NCBI GenBank assembly: GCA_947474395.1
Contig: CANJID010000006.1
Span: 26,567 to 90,566, forward strand
Reading direction: 5' to 3'
Source: Caulobacterales bacterium
Lineage (GTDB): Bacteria > Pseudomonadota > Alphaproteobacteria > Caulobacterales > Caulobacteraceae
DNA: 64,000 bases
In this document: positions 29,023-39,702 of the stretch, in pieces
How positions within the stretch are numbered: position 1 is the stretch's first letter
Layout of the letters: each line of letters opens with the position of its first letter
The notes under the pieces: model-generated
What the model was told of the DNA's origin: nothing
The model's input: only the letters and a program-made list of their open reading frames with translations
The model's database searches: none
Position numbers and translations under genes: made by a program

Positions 29023-29586
29023 TCAAACCTGCATGATCTCATGCTCTTTGGTTTTCAAGGCCTCGTCGATGCGCTTGATGGCCCCATCGGTGGCCTTCTG
29101 CACCTCTTCGCCGAGCTTCTTGTGGTCATCCTCCGAGATGACGTGATCCTTCTCGAGCTTCTTCAGCTCCTCCATCCCCTCGCGGCGGACATTACGGACC
29201 GCGATGCGCTGCTGCTCGGCGTACTTTCCGGCGAGCTTGACCAGGTCCTTGCGGCGATCCTCGGTCAGGGCCGGGACGGGCACGCGCAGGTTCTGGCCGT
29301 CGGTGATCGGATTGAGGCCGATGCCGGCGTTGCGGATGGCCTTCTCGACGGCGATCACCAGGGCCTTGTCCCAGACGTTGACGGTGATCATCCGCGGCTC
29401 GGGGACGGTGATCCCCGCCACCTGGTTCAGGGGCATGGACGAGCCGTAGGCGTCCACGTGGATGGGCTCCAAGAGGCTCGCCGAGGCGCGCCCGGTGCGC
29501 AGGCCCGAAAACTCGGCCAGCAGGGCCTGGACGGCCTTGTCCATGCGGACGGAGAACTTCGACAGGTCGGCGTTGGCTTGGCTCAT
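29023..29586 (-). CDS. frr: Ribosome recycling factor
   Basis: 187 residues, standard length. Three-helix bundle with [45 protein letters not shown] and [11 protein letters not shown]. Works with EF-G to split post-termination ribosomes. Follows pyrH by 4 nt, the common bacterial order. Confidence 0.97.
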   Translation of the reverse strand: MSQANADLSKFSVRMDKAVQALLAEFSGLRTGRASASLLEPIHVDAYGSSMPLNQVAGITVPEPRMITVNVWDKALVIAVEKAIRNAGIGLNPITDGQNLRVPVPALTEDRRKDLVKLAGKYAEQQRIAVRNVRREGMEELKKLEKDHVISEDDHKKLGEEVQKATDGAIKRIDEALKTKEHEIMQV

Positions 29587-29590
29587 GATC

Positions 29591-30349
29591 TCAAGACCTT
29601 GTCGTTTCGGAGGTGTCCTCCGAGATCACCGTGTGCACGCCGGTCCCGTTCAGAACGTCCAGAAGGGCGCCTGGACGGCGGATCGAGAACACGACGATCG
29701 GTATGGCGTTTTCGCGCATCAGGCTGATCGCCGAGGCGTCCATCACCTTAAGGTCCTTGGAGAGAACCTCAAGGTAGCTGAGGTGGGGGAAGCGGGTAGC
29801 CTCGGGGTTGCGCTTGGGGTCGGCGGTGTAGACCCCGTCGACGCTGGTGCCCTTCAGCAGGGCGTCGCAGCCCATCTCGGCGGCGCGCAGGGCTGCGGCG
29901 GTGTCGGTGGTGAAGAACGGATTGCCGGTGCCGGCGGCGAAGATCACCACCCTGCCCTTCTCCAGGTGCCGCATGGCGCGGCGGCGGATGTAGGGCTCGC
30001 AGATGGTGTCCATGCGGATGGCCGACTGCACCCGTGTGTCGACCCCTTGCGCCTCAAGGGCGTTCTGCATGGCCAGCGCGTTCATCACCGTCGCCAGCAT
30101 GCCCATGTAGTCGGCGCTGGCCCGCTCCATGCCCTTGGCGGCGGTCGACAGGCCCCGGAAGATGTTGCCCCCGCCGATGACGAGGCAGAGCTGTACGCCG
30201 GTGCGGGCGATCACCGCGATGTCGCGCGCCACGGCTTCGACCGTTTGCATGTCGATGCCGTAGGGGGAATCCCCCATCAGCACCTCGCCGGAGACCTTGA
30301 GCAGGACCTTGCGGTAGCGCAGGCCGGTCGGTGCTCCCTCGCGCGTCAT
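29591..30349 (-). CDS. pyrH: Uridylate kinase
   Basis: 252 residues from [13 protein letters not shown]; the in-frame extension to 30430 is unlikely. Amino-acid kinase fold: [14 protein letters not shown] (phosphate binding), [10 protein letters not shown] and [19 protein letters not shown]. Phosphorylates UMP to UDP; forms hexamers regulated by GTP and UTP in the family. In the rpsB-tsf-pyrH-frr run. Confidence 0.96.
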   Translation of the reverse strand: MTREGAPTGLRYRKVLLKVSGEVLMGDSPYGIDMQTVEAVARDIAVIARTGVQLCLVIGGGNIFRGLSTAAKGMERASADYMGMLATVMNALAMQNALEAQGVDTRVQSAIRMDTICEPYIRRRAMRHLEKGRVVIFAAGTGNPFFTTDTAAALRAAEMGCDALLKGTSVDGVYTADPKRNPEATRFPHLSYLEVLSKDLKVMDASAISLMRENAIPIVVFSIRRPGALLDVLNGTGVHTVISEDTSETTRS

Positions 30350-30482
30350 GTCTCTGGGCGTCCTTTGGAGGATTCTTGGGAAACGGGGATTCGCGAGCGC
30401 CGAGCATAGCCGAATATGCGAACGGCGCACCTTTCGGCGCGCCGCTCGTTCAGTTCAATCGGGCAGTTCAATCAGCCCTGGA

Positions 30483-31400
30483 TCAGGCCTGGCCGGTCAT
30501 CGCCGCGACCTCGGCCGCGAAGTCGCCTTCGGGGCCCTTTTCCACGCCCTCGCCGAGGGCCAGCCGCACGAAGCCGGTCAGGGCGACCGGTGTCCCCAGT
30601 GCTTTGGACTGTTCGGCAAGAAGCGCCTCGATCGTCTGGTCGGGGTTCATGACGAAGGCCTGCTTCAGGAGCACGACTTCCTCGTAGAACTTGCGCAGAC
30701 GCCCCTCGACCATCTTCTCGATCACCGCGGGCGGCTTGCCGGAATCGGCGGCCTGCTCGACCAGGATCGCCCGCTCCCGCTCCACCGCCGCCGGGTCGAG
30801 GTCGTCGACCGAGAGGGACTGGGGCGAGGTCGCCGCGATGTGCATGCCGATCTTGCGGCCGAGCTCGGTGAGCTGGGCCTTGTCGCCCGCAGAGGCGAGC
30901 GCGACCAGCACGCCGATCTTGCCGAGACCCGGCGCGACCGCGTTGTGGACATAGGCCGCAACCACGCCTTCGGGCACGACGAAACGAGCCGCGCGACGCA
31001 CCATCATGTTCTCGCCGATGGTGGCGATCAGGTTGGTGATCTTGTCGGCCATGGCCGCGGCCACGGCGTCGGCGCCTTCGTTGTCGAGACCCGCCTGGGC
31101 GGCTTCGCGAGCGGCGTTCTGGAACGTGTCGTTGCGAGCCACGAAGTCGGTCTCGGCGTTCAGCTCGACCACAGCGCCGGTCATGCCGGCGCCGTCGTCG
31201 CGCAGGGCCGTGGCCACGAGGCCTTCACTGGCGACGCGGTCGGCCTTCTTGGCCGCCTTGGACAGACCCTTGGCGCGCAGCCAGTCCATCGAGGCTTCCA
31301 TATCGCCGTCGTTTTCGACCAGCGCCCTCTTGCAGTCCATCATCCCGACGCCGGACTTGTCGCGCAGTTCCTTTACGAGGCCAGCCGTGATTTCGGCCAT
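30483..31400 (-). CDS. tsf: Elongation factor Ts
   Basis: 305 residues. Nucleotide exchange factor for EF-Tu. Conserved [20 protein letters not shown] near the N-terminus and [11 protein letters not shown] in the core; a C-terminal dimerisation-type region follows. Spaced 81 bp from rpsB with a hairpin in between. Confidence 0.97.
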   Translation of the reverse strand: MAEITAGLVKELRDKSGVGMMDCKRALVENDGDMEASMDWLRAKGLSKAAKKADRVASEGLVATALRDDGAGMTGAVVELNAETDFVARNDTFQNAAREAAQAGLDNEGADAVAAAMADKITNLIATIGENMMVRRAARFVVPEGVVAAYVHNAVAPGLGKIGVLVALASAGDKAQLTELGRKIGMHIAATSPQSLSVDDLDPAAVERERAILVEQAADSGKPPAVIEKMVEGRLRKFYEEVVLLKQAFVMNPDQTIEALLAEQSKALGTPVALTGFVRLALGEGVEKGPEGDFAAEVAAMTGQA

Positions 31401-31430
31401 GGCTTCACCCTCCGATCAAAGTTCGTGACT

Positions 31431-31452
31431 GATCCGCCCGCATAGGCGGATC
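31431..31452. other. Hairpin between rpsB and tsf
   Basis: GATCCGCC-N6-GGCGGATC, a perfect 8-bp stem. No T-run follows on the minus strand. In many bacteria an attenuating structure between rpsB and tsf tunes their ratio; a similar role here is inference. Confidence 0.45.
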
Positions 31453-31481
31453 CCATTGCAATCCCGCGACGAGAGGAGCGC

Positions 31482-32480
31482 CTACTCGGCGTTCGCCTCG
31501 ACGGGCTCGGTCGTTTCCACCGCGGCTTCGGCGGCAGGCGCCTCGGCTTCGGGCTCGGCGGCAGCCGGTTCCGCAGCGGCTTCGGCAGCCGGTTCCGGGG
31601 CGGCTTCGGCAGGCGCCGCTTCCGCTTCGGGCTCGGCGGCCGCTTCCAGTTCGGCGGCGACCGCGGCCGCTTCAGGCTCGGCCATCACCGGCTCCGGCGC
31701 GGGCTTCGGCTTGGCGGCCCGGGCTTCCTTGGCCAGCACCGGTTCGACCGGCGGGGCTTCCATGGCGCCGATGTCCACGCCCTGGGCCGACTGGCCGGCG
31801 GCGAGACCATCGAGGACGCTGTCGGCCACCAGGTCGCAGTAGAGCTGCAGGGCGCGGGCCGCGTCGTCGTTGCCGGGCACCGGATAGGTGATGCCGTCCG
31901 GGTTGGAGTTGGTGTCCAGGATGGCGATCACCGGGATGTTCAGCTTCCGGGCTTCCTGGATCGCGATCGACTCCTTGTTGGTGTCGATCACGAACATCAG
32001 GTCGGGGATGCCGCCCATGTCCTTGATACCGCCCAGGGACAGCTCCAGCTTTTCCCGTTCGCGGGTCAGCTGCAGCAGCTCCTTCTTGGTCCGGCCTTCG
32101 CCGCCGCCGTCCAGCACGGTTTCCAGCTCGCGCAGACGATTGATCGACCCCGAGATGGTGCGCCAGTTGGTGAGGGTGCCGCCGAGCCAGCGGTGGTTCA
32201 CATAGTACTGCGCGCAGCGCTTGGCCGCCGTGGCCACCGGCTCCGAAGCCTGACGCTTGGTGCCGACGAAGAGCACGCGACCGCCCGCCGCGCCGACCTC
32301 TCGAACCTTGAGCAGGGCCTGGTGCAGCAGCGGAATGGACTGCGACAGATCGATGATGTGGATGTTGGACCGCGAGCCGAAGATGTAGCGGTCCATCTTC
32401 GGGTTCCAGCGGTGAGTCTGGTGACCGAAGTGCGCGCCAGCTTCCAGAAGCTGACGCATGGAGAATTCAGGGAGCGCCAT
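31482..32480 (-). CDS. rpsB: 30S ribosomal protein S2 with Ala/Glu/Pro tail
   Basis: 332 residues from [20 protein letters not shown]. The S2 core (1 to about 245) shows [23 protein letters not shown] and [15 protein letters not shown]. The last about 85 residues are an Ala/Glu/Pro-rich tail (repeated AAEPEAE-type units) absent from the about 240-residue E. coli protein. Such tails occur in alphaproteobacteria but have no assigned function that I know of. First gene of the translation block. Confidence 0.96.
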   Translation of the reverse strand: MALPEFSMRQLLEAGAHFGHQTHRWNPKMDRYIFGSRSNIHIIDLSQSIPLLHQALLKVREVGAAGGRVLFVGTKRQASEPVATAAKRCAQYYVNHRWLGGTLTNWRTISGSINRLRELETVLDGGGEGRTKKELLQLTREREKLELSLGGIKDMGGIPDLMFVIDTNKESIAIQEARKLNIPVIAILDTNSNPDGITYPVPGNDDAARALQLYCDLVADSVLDGLAAGQSAQGVDIGAMEAPPVEPVLAKEARAAKPKPAPEPVMAEPEAAAVAAELEAAAEPEAEAAPAEAAPEPAAEAAAEPAAAEPEAEAPAAEAAVETTEPVEANAE

Positions 32481-32603
32481 GGTGTTCTTTGCCTTTCCCG
32501 GTTGAACCACCGCAGACCAAACCCCTCCTTGGAGAGGACCGGAACGGAAACGCGCCGGGATTGACCGGTACGCCGCCGAACGCCTGCGTGCGAAGTGGCG
32601 GGG

Positions 32604-32632
32604 GAGATAGGCGGTTAGGGGCGCAAATGCAA
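32604..32632 (-). promoter_or_regulatory. Probable rpsB promoter
   Basis: On the minus strand, TTGCAT (32632-32627), a 17-nt spacer and TATCTC (32609-32604). It sits in the only sizeable gap upstream of rpsB. A 9-bp inverted repeat (TTAGGGGCG at 32615-32623, CGCCCCTAA at 32650-32658) starts inside the spacer and reaches the ybaK stop. Confidence 0.5.
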
Positions 32633-32654
32633 GGGTTGAGGCTGGCGGACGCCC

Positions 32655-33128
32655 CTAAGCGACGATCGCCGCCGTCCGGGCGTCTAAAGCCTTCACCGCA
32701 TCCTTCGGGTCCAGCCTCACCTGCAGGCCGCGCTGGCCGCCGTTGATGAAGACGAGGGGGTGGGCCAGGGCCGCCGCCTCCACCACCGTCGGGACACGGC
32801 GCTTCTGGCCGAAGGGGCTGACGCCGCCGATGACGTAGCCGGTCAGGCGCTCGGCGTCGGCGGGCTTGAGCATGGCCGCCGCTTTTCCTGAGAAGGCGCG
32901 CGCCAGGGCCTTCATGCTGACCTCCCGGTCGGAGGGGAGCACCACGCAGACCGGCTTGCCGTCCACCTCGGCCATCAGGGTCTTGAGAACCGCCTCGGGC
33001 GAAACGCCGAGGGCCTGCGCCGCCTGCAGTCCGATCTTCGGGGCGTCAGGATCGTAGTCGTAGGTGTGGACGCTGAAGGGCACGCCGGCCTGCTGCAGCG
33101 CCAGGGTCGCGCGGGTGGTCCTGGACAT
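32655..33128 (-). CDS. ybaK: YbaK/EbsC-family aminoacyl-tRNA deacylase
   Basis: 157 residues from MSRTTRATLALQQAGVPF. YbaK domain with a conserved lysine in VLKTLMAEVDGKPVCV and the VIGGVSPFGQKRR loop. The family hydrolyses Cys-tRNA(Pro), correcting a ProRS error. Transcribed towards rpsB; its stop lies just upstream of the rpsB promoter. Confidence 0.93.
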   Translation of the reverse strand: MSRTTRATLALQQAGVPFSVHTYDYDPDAPKIGLQAAQALGVSPEAVLKTLMAEVDGKPVCVVLPSDREVSMKALARAFSGKAAAMLKPADAERLTGYVIGGVSPFGQKRRVPTVVEAAALAHPLVFINGGQRGLQVRLDPKDAVKALDARTAAIVA

Positions 33129-33336
33129 GGAGCCAAGATAGCGGCGCTCCGGCCGGTTCGCGAACAGCCAAGACCGCCCGCGCCTTGGTTGCGCGGCGGT
33201 GAACCGGCTCCCCACGCGGCGGCTCAAGAACTTTCACGAAATCCGACTCGACCGCGACGGGCGGCGCCACCCTGCGACGTGGAACAACCGCGAACTTAAC
33301 AATGGAAATGTCGCCCGGGGGGGCGCTCGGCGATCA

Positions 33337-33660
33337 ATGACAACCCTGTACCGTAGCGTGTCTTCCAAGCTGCCCGCCGAGTTGCGCCGGGCCGCCGGTT
33401 CGCTGATCGAGTTCTCCGAACGCCGTAACCGCAAGCAGCCGCCGATCGCAATGCAGCGGATCACCATGGTGATCTTCGCGGCCTGGCTGCGCGAGCAGGA
33501 CCAGGAGGCGACGGGCATCGCCGCCAAGGAGTGGATCGACGCCGTGGAGAGCGCCGCCCAGTGCGCCAGGGCGCTGACGCCGCCGCAGGTGCAGGCGCTC
33601 CAGGCGACGCTGGTCGAATATTCCGAGCGCGACGAGTCGGGCCCGGCCCCGTCAGGCTGA
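33337..33660 (+). CDS. Conserved hypothetical, 107 residues
   Basis: Starts MTTLYRSVSSKLPAELRRAA. Soluble and mostly helical by composition, with basic patches (ERRNRKQPP) and no signal or membrane segment. No motif recognised. Upstream in-frame codons to 33199 are rejected as unlike the rest. Followed by another small gene in the same direction. Confidence 0.6.
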   Translation: MTTLYRSVSSKLPAELRRAAGSLIEFSERRNRKQPPIAMQRITMVIFAAWLREQDQEATGIAAKEWIDAVESAAQCARALTPPQVQALQATLVEYSERDESGPAPSG

Positions 33661-33735
33661 CGCTTCCGTAACGCCGCGGTTCAGCCGTCCTTCATCCGTC
33701 ATGGGCCATGGTCCGTTTCGTGAAGGAAGGTTGTC

Positions 33736-34026
33736 ATGCGCTCGAAACCGCACACTGGACCCAAGACCTACGACGCGACCCCGCAGATGTTCGAGGCGCT
33801 GATCGAGGTCGCCATGGATGAGGCCTCCGACGAGGAAGCCGCCGAGGTCGCCCTGCGCGGGGTCCGGGCCGTGCTGGAGGCCGTCGACCAGGCTCGCCGG
33901 ATCGGCACGAACGTCGCCTTGCCGCCACCGACCTATGACGCGCACGGCATCGTCTGGGCCCCTCGCCTCGCCGACTATCCGGACGCGTCCGACCAGGAAT
34001 TCTGGGTCGTGCAGACCATCCACTAG
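33736..34026 (+). CDS. Conserved hypothetical, 96 residues
   Basis: Starts MRSKPHTGPKTYDATP with a strong GAAGGAAGG upstream. Acidic helical middle (MDEASDEEAAEVALRG), Trp-containing C-terminal part. No family recognised. Convergent with the TfoX-like gene that ends the SUF operon. Confidence 0.65.
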   Translation: MRSKPHTGPKTYDATPQMFEALIEVAMDEASDEEAAEVALRGVRAVLEAVDQARRIGTNVALPPPTYDAHGIVWAPRLADYPDASDQEFWVVQTIH

Positions 34027-34032
34027 GGCCGT

Positions 34033-34398
34033 CTAGACCCGCTTCTTTTTCGGCTTGGCCGCCGCCTTGGCCCGCGCCACCGCGAGCGCCTTGCGCGCCC
34101 AGGCCACCGCCTCGTCCGGCTCGTCCAGCGCCGCCTCCGGCATCCGCCAGTAGCCCATGTCGATGGCCTGGCCCGCGCGGGCGCCGTGGCCCGGGACGTA
34201 AGAGAAGGGCGTGGAGCCGGCCTCCGCCAGCTCGGCCTTCAGGGCCTCGTCGGTCTTTATGTAGAGAACGTCCTCGTCGATCAGGGCGAACATGACCGCG
34301 TCCGCATAGACCCCTGCCCCGCCGAACATGCGCCGGATCGAGACCGGACCGAGGCCCTCCAGCAGTTCGGTGACGAAGGCGGCGAAGCCCGGGCTCAC
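34033..34398 (-). CDS. TfoX N-terminal domain protein
   Basis: 121 residues, with the TfoX-N pattern RRMFGGAGVYADAVMFALI and LYIKTD, plus a lysine-rich end (AAAKPKKKRV). Lacks the TfoX C-terminal domain, so it is not the full competence regulator. GTG start lies 4 nt after the sufA stop, so it is probably the last gene of the SUF operon. Function unknown. Confidence 0.85.
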   Translation of the reverse strand: MSPGFAAFVTELLEGLGPVSIRRMFGGAGVYADAVMFALIDEDVLYIKTDEALKAELAEAGSTPFSYVPGHGARAGQAIDMGYWRMPEAALDEPDEAVAWARKALAVARAKAAAKPKKKRV

Positions 34399-34401
34399 GG
34401 C

Positions 34402-34794
34402 CTACTCGGCGGCCGCGGCCGGGATGATGGTGACGCTCTCGCCGCAGCCGCAGGCGTCGGTCTCGTTCGGGTTCCTGAACACGAACTTGGAGGCGAGCCG
34501 GGTGGTCTCGTAGTCGATCTCGGTGCCGATCAGGAACAGCACCGCCTTGGGATCGACCAGGATGACGACGCCCTTGTCCTCGACCACCTCGTCGAGGGGG
34601 CCGGCGGCTTCCGCATATTCCATGACGTATTCCTGGCCGGCGCAGCCGCCGTTCTTCACCCCGACGCGCAGGCCCGCGTAGGGCTTTTCGGCCCGGTCCA
34701 TGATCTCGCGCACGCGCGCCGCCGCGCTGTCGGACAGGGTCACGACCTTGGGACGGGGGCGACGGACGCGGGCGGTGGGGACGATGGTTTCCAT
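34402..34794 (-). CDS. sufA: SufA/IscA-type iron-sulfur carrier
   Basis: 130 residues. Three ligand cysteines: one in KNGGCAGQEY and two in ACGCGES near the C-terminus. Takes Fe-S clusters from SufBCD to apoproteins. The N-terminus is about 20 residues longer than E. coli SufA, rich in Arg/Pro. Start overlaps the stop of the preceding gene (TGATG). Confidence 0.93.
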   Translation of the reverse strand: METIVPTARVRRPRPKVVTLSDSAAARVREIMDRAEKPYAGLRVGVKNGGCAGQEYVMEYAEAAGPLDEVVEDKGVVILVDPKAVLFLIGTEIDYETTRLASKFVFRNPNETDACGCGESVTIIPAAAAE

Positions 34795-35171
34795 CAGAAC
34801 ATGTTCAACTGAAGCTTGGCCTCGTCGGACATCTTGTCCGAGGTCCAGGGGGGATCGAACACCAGGTTGACGGTGCAGGACTTCAAGCCGGGTATCTCCA
34901 GCACGGCGTCGCGCACCCAGTCGGGCATCTCGCCGGCGACTGGGCAGCCCGGCGCGGTCAGGGTCATGTCGATGACCACGTCCTTGTCGTCGGAGACGTC
35001 GACTTTGTAGATGAGCCCCAGCTCATAGATGTCGACCGGGATCTCGGGGTCGTAGACCGTCTTGAGCCGCTCGATCAGGGAATCGGTCAGCCGGTCGAGC
35101 TCCTCCTGGCTGAGCGCCGGAGTGTCCGAGACGGGGGCCGCCTGGGCGGCGTTGAGGCCTGAATCGTCCAT
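34794..35171 (-). CDS. sufT: SUF-associated DUF59 protein (SufT-like)
   Basis: 125 residues. MIP18/DUF59 core: YDPEIPVDIYELGLIY and TAPGCPVAGEMPDWV, with the single conserved Cys. Family members aid Fe-S maturation. Coupled to sufS by a TGATG overlap and placed between sufS and sufA. Confidence 0.9.
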   Translation of the reverse strand: MDDSGLNAAQAAPVSDTPALSQEELDRLTDSLIERLKTVYDPEIPVDIYELGLIYKVDVSDDKDVVIDMTLTAPGCPVAGEMPDWVRDAVLEIPGLKSCTVNLVFDPPWTSDKMSDEAKLQLNMF

Positions 35172-36427
35172 CAGCTGAAGAAACTCTTGGCTTTGAGAAG
35201 GGCGTCCACGAACGCGTCCGCCTCCTCCAGGGTGTTATATAGGGCGAAGGATGCGCGGGCGCTCGATGACACACCGAAGCGGCGCATCAGGGGCTCGGCG
35301 CAGTGGGTTCCGGCCCGCACGGCGACCCCGTAACGGTCCAGTATCTGGGCGACGTCGTGGGCGTGGGCGCCTTCGACGGTGAACGCCAGGATCGCGCCCT
35401 TGCCCGGCGCCGTGCCCAGCATGCGCAGCCAATCCACCCCTTCCAGCCCGGCGACGGCGCGGTCGTAAAGCGCCTGCTCGTGGGCCTCCACGGCCTCGCG
35501 GTCGAGGGTCTCCAGCCAGTCGATGGCGGCGCCCAGGCCGATGGCTTCCAGGATGGGCGGGGTGCCCGCCTCGAACCGGTGAGGCGGATCCGCATAGGTG
35601 ATCAGGTCCTGGGAGACCACGCCGATCATCTCCCCGCCCCCCTGGTACGGCGCGAGCGACGCGAGCCGCTCAGGCTTGCCGTAGAGCACGCCGATTCCGG
35701 TGGGGCCGTACAGCTTGTGGCCGGAGAAGACGTAAAAGTCGCAGCCCAGGGCCTGGACGTCGATCGGCCGGTGCACCACCGCCTGGGCTCCGTCCAGCAG
35801 CACGATCGCCCCCGCCGCGTGCGCCGCCTCGACCACCGCGCGCACGTCGGTGATCGAGCCGGTGACGTTGGACATGTGGGTCAGGGCCACGACGCGGGTC
35901 TTGGGGCCCAGGAGGGCGCGATAGGCGTCGAGGTCCAGCGCCCCCTCGTCGGTGACCGGGACGAAGCGCAGGACCACGCCCTTGCGCTCGCGCAGGAAGT
36001 GCCAGGGCACCAGGTTGGCGTGGTGCTCCATCTCCGAGACGACGATCTCGTCCCCGGCGTTCAGCGTCAGGCCGATGGAGGCGGCCACGAGGTTGATCGC
36101 CTCGGTCGCGCCCTTGGTGAAGACGATGGCCTCGCGGTTTTCCGCATGGATGAACCGGGCGACGCTTTCACGCGCCTTTTCAAAGGCGTCGGTGGTCTCG
36201 TTGGCCAGGGTGTGCAGGCCACGGTGCACGTTCGAATAGGAGTGCTCCATGGAATGGATCATGGCGTCGATCACCGCCCGCGGCTTCTGGGCCGAGGCGG
36301 CGCTGTCCAGATAGACCAGCGGCTTGCCGTTGATCTCGCGCTTGAGGATCGGGAACTGCTCCCGGACCGCGGCGACGTCGAAGGCGGGGGTCACGGGGCT
36401 TCCAGAGACAATCACGGGCGCATTCAT
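35171..36427 (-). CDS. sufS: Cysteine desulfurase SufS
   Basis: 418 residues, type II desulfurase. PLP lysine in YVFSGHKLYGPTG; catalytic Cys in VRAGTHCAEPLMRRFG; SEMEHHANLVPW near the cofactor. Supplies sulfur to SufBCD. No sufE or sufU is visible in the operon. Overlaps sufD by 4 nt (ATGA). Confidence 0.96.
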   Translation of the reverse strand: MNAPVIVSGSPVTPAFDVAAVREQFPILKREINGKPLVYLDSAASAQKPRAVIDAMIHSMEHSYSNVHRGLHTLANETTDAFEKARESVARFIHAENREAIVFTKGATEAINLVAASIGLTLNAGDEIVVSEMEHHANLVPWHFLRERKGVVLRFVPVTDEGALDLDAYRALLGPKTRVVALTHMSNVTGSITDVRAVVEAAHAAGAIVLLDGAQAVVHRPIDVQALGCDFYVFSGHKLYGPTGIGVLYGKPERLASLAPYQGGGEMIGVVSQDLITYADPPHRFEAGTPPILEAIGLGAAIDWLETLDREAVEAHEQALYDRAVAGLEGVDWLRMLGTAPGKGAILAFTVEGAHAHDVAQILDRYGVAVRAGTHCAEPLMRRFGVSSSARASFALYNTLEEADAFVDALLKAKSFFS

Positions 36428-37464
36428 GGGCGAAGCGCCTCAAGCCGGCGGAAAGCCCAGCCGCGGGCGGCCTCTCGCGCGCCCTCGTGCTCGATCCGCT
36501 CGATCGCCTCGCCGACAAAGGCCTCTGTCAACATGATGCGGGCGTCGTCGAGGGGCACGCCTCTGCTGCGGATGTAGAACAGGGCTTCCTCGTCGAGGGC
36601 CCCTACCGTGTTGCCGTGGGCGCAGGCGACGTCGTCGGCGTAGATTTCCAGCTCCGGCTTGGCGTCGATCTCGGCCCGGTCGGAGAGCAGCAGGGCGTCG
36701 TGGCGCATGCGGGCGTCGGTCTTGTCCGCGCCCTCGCTGACGACGATGCGGCCCTGGAACACCCCGCGGGCGCTCCCGCCGGCGACGCCCTTGGTCAGCT
36801 GCGAGGTCTCCCCGCCGATGCCCTCGTGGGTGACCACCGTGGTCACGTCCGCATGGCGGGCGCCGTCGACGAGGTAGGCGCCGTCGAGGCGGGCCGTCGT
36901 GCCGGCTCCCGGATTGTGCAGATGGGTCTCGTGGCGCTGCAGTTTGGCGCCGGAGGCCAGGACCGTCTGGGCGTAGCGAGCGCCGGGGGCGAGCTTCACC
37001 TCCGCCGTCGAAACCGAGACCGCGGTGTCGGGCTCGTCCAGCACCACCAGCCGCTCCAGCCTGGCGCCCTTGCCGAGCTCGATCTCCAGGATGGTGTTGG
37101 CGAAATAGCCCTCGCCGCGCCCTTCGTAGCTCTCCAGCAGGGTCGCCATGCAGTCGGCGGCGACCACGACCTTCAGGCGGGACAGGTGGGCGGTGTCGAT
37201 GGTGTCGGAGATGAAGCGCACCGCCACGGCCTCATCACCCAGCAGCAGCAGATCGGGGCCGGACTCATAGCCGTTGACGAACACCAGCTCACGGTCGGCC
37301 AGGCCCTCGAACGGTCCAGGCCAGCCCGGCGCGGAGGCCGGGGGCGAAGGCGGCGGAGCAGTCCGCAGGGCGCGGGCGAGGTCGGAATAGCGGAACGCCT
37401 CGTCCCTGCGCGTCGGCAGGGGCGAACCGGTCATCCATCCTTCGGCCTTGGCTAAGGCGTTCAC
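36424..37464 (-). CDS. sufD: Fe-S assembly scaffold subunit SufD
   Basis: 346 residues, right-handed beta-helix core with the C-terminal helical domain (CAHGNTVGALDEEALFYIRS). Partners SufB and SufC in the scaffold. GTG start overlaps the sufC stop by 4 nt. Confidence 0.95.
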   Translation of the reverse strand: MNALAKAEGWMTGSPLPTRRDEAFRYSDLARALRTAPPPSPPASAPGWPGPFEGLADRELVFVNGYESGPDLLLLGDEAVAVRFISDTIDTAHLSRLKVVVAADCMATLLESYEGRGEGYFANTILEIELGKGARLERLVVLDEPDTAVSVSTAEVKLAPGARYAQTVLASGAKLQRHETHLHNPGAGTTARLDGAYLVDGARHADVTTVVTHEGIGGETSQLTKGVAGGSARGVFQGRIVVSEGADKTDARMRHDALLLSDRAEIDAKPELEIYADDVACAHGNTVGALDEEALFYIRSRGVPLDDARIMLTEAFVGEAIERIEHEGAREAARGWAFRRLEALRP

Positions 37465-38210
37465 GCGGCCTCCAGGGCGTATTTGTCGTAACCGGATTTC
37501 TCCAGCTCGTGCGCCAGCTCCGGCCCGCCGGAGGCGACGATCCGGCCCCCCGCCAGGACGTGGACCTTGTCCGGCTTCACGTAGTCGAGCAGGCGCTGGT
37601 AGTGGGTGATGACCAGCATGGCCCGGTCGGGGGCCCGCATGGCGTTCACCCCTTCGGAGACGATGCGCAGGGCGTCGATGTCGAGCCCCGAGTCCGTCTC
37701 GTCCAGAATCAGGAAGCGGGGCGACAGCATCGCCATCTGGAAGATCTCCATCCGCTTCTTCTCGCCGCCGGAGAAGCCGACGTTCAGCCCCCGGCGCAGC
37801 ATGTCGAAATCCATCTTCAGGGACGCCGCCGTGGCGCGGGCGCGCTTCAGGAACTCCGGCGCCGGGACCTCGCCCTCGCCGCGGGCCTTGCGCTGGGAAT
37901 TGAGCGCGGTGCGGATGAAGGTCAGGGCCGGAACGCCGGGGATTTCCAGCGGATACTGGAACGACAGGAACAGGCCCTTGGCCGCCCGCTCGGAGGGATC
38001 GAGCGCCAGCAGGTCCTCGCCATCAAGGGTCGCCGAGCCCTCCGTCACCTCGTAGCCGTCGCGGCCGGTAAGCACGTAGGAGAGAGTCGACTTGCCCGCC
38101 CCGTTGGGCCCCATGATGGCGTGCACCTCGCCCGCCGGAACGTCGAGGGACAGCCCCTTGAGGATCTCGGCGTCGCCGACCCGGGCGTGGAGGTTCTTGA
38201 TCGAAAGCAT
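37461..38210 (-). CDS. sufC: SUF ATPase SufC
   Basis: 249 residues from MLSIKNLHARVGDAEIL with AAGGAAG upstream. ABC ATPase: Walker A GPNGAGKST, Q-loop LFLSFQYP, signature NVGFSGGEKKR, Walker B FLILDETDSGLD. Powers the SufBCD scaffold. Confidence 0.97.
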   Translation of the reverse strand: MLSIKNLHARVGDAEILKGLSLDVPAGEVHAIMGPNGAGKSTLSYVLTGRDGYEVTEGSATLDGEDLLALDPSERAAKGLFLSFQYPLEIPGVPALTFIRTALNSQRKARGEGEVPAPEFLKRARATAASLKMDFDMLRRGLNVGFSGGEKKRMEIFQMAMLSPRFLILDETDSGLDIDALRIVSEGVNAMRAPDRAMLVITHYQRLLDYVKPDKVHVLAGGRIVASGGPELAHELEKSGYDKYALEAA

Positions 38211-38230
38211 TGTTCTTCCTTGCGAAGGGC

Positions 38231-39700
<1,470 letters not shown>

Positions 39701-39702
39701 CC

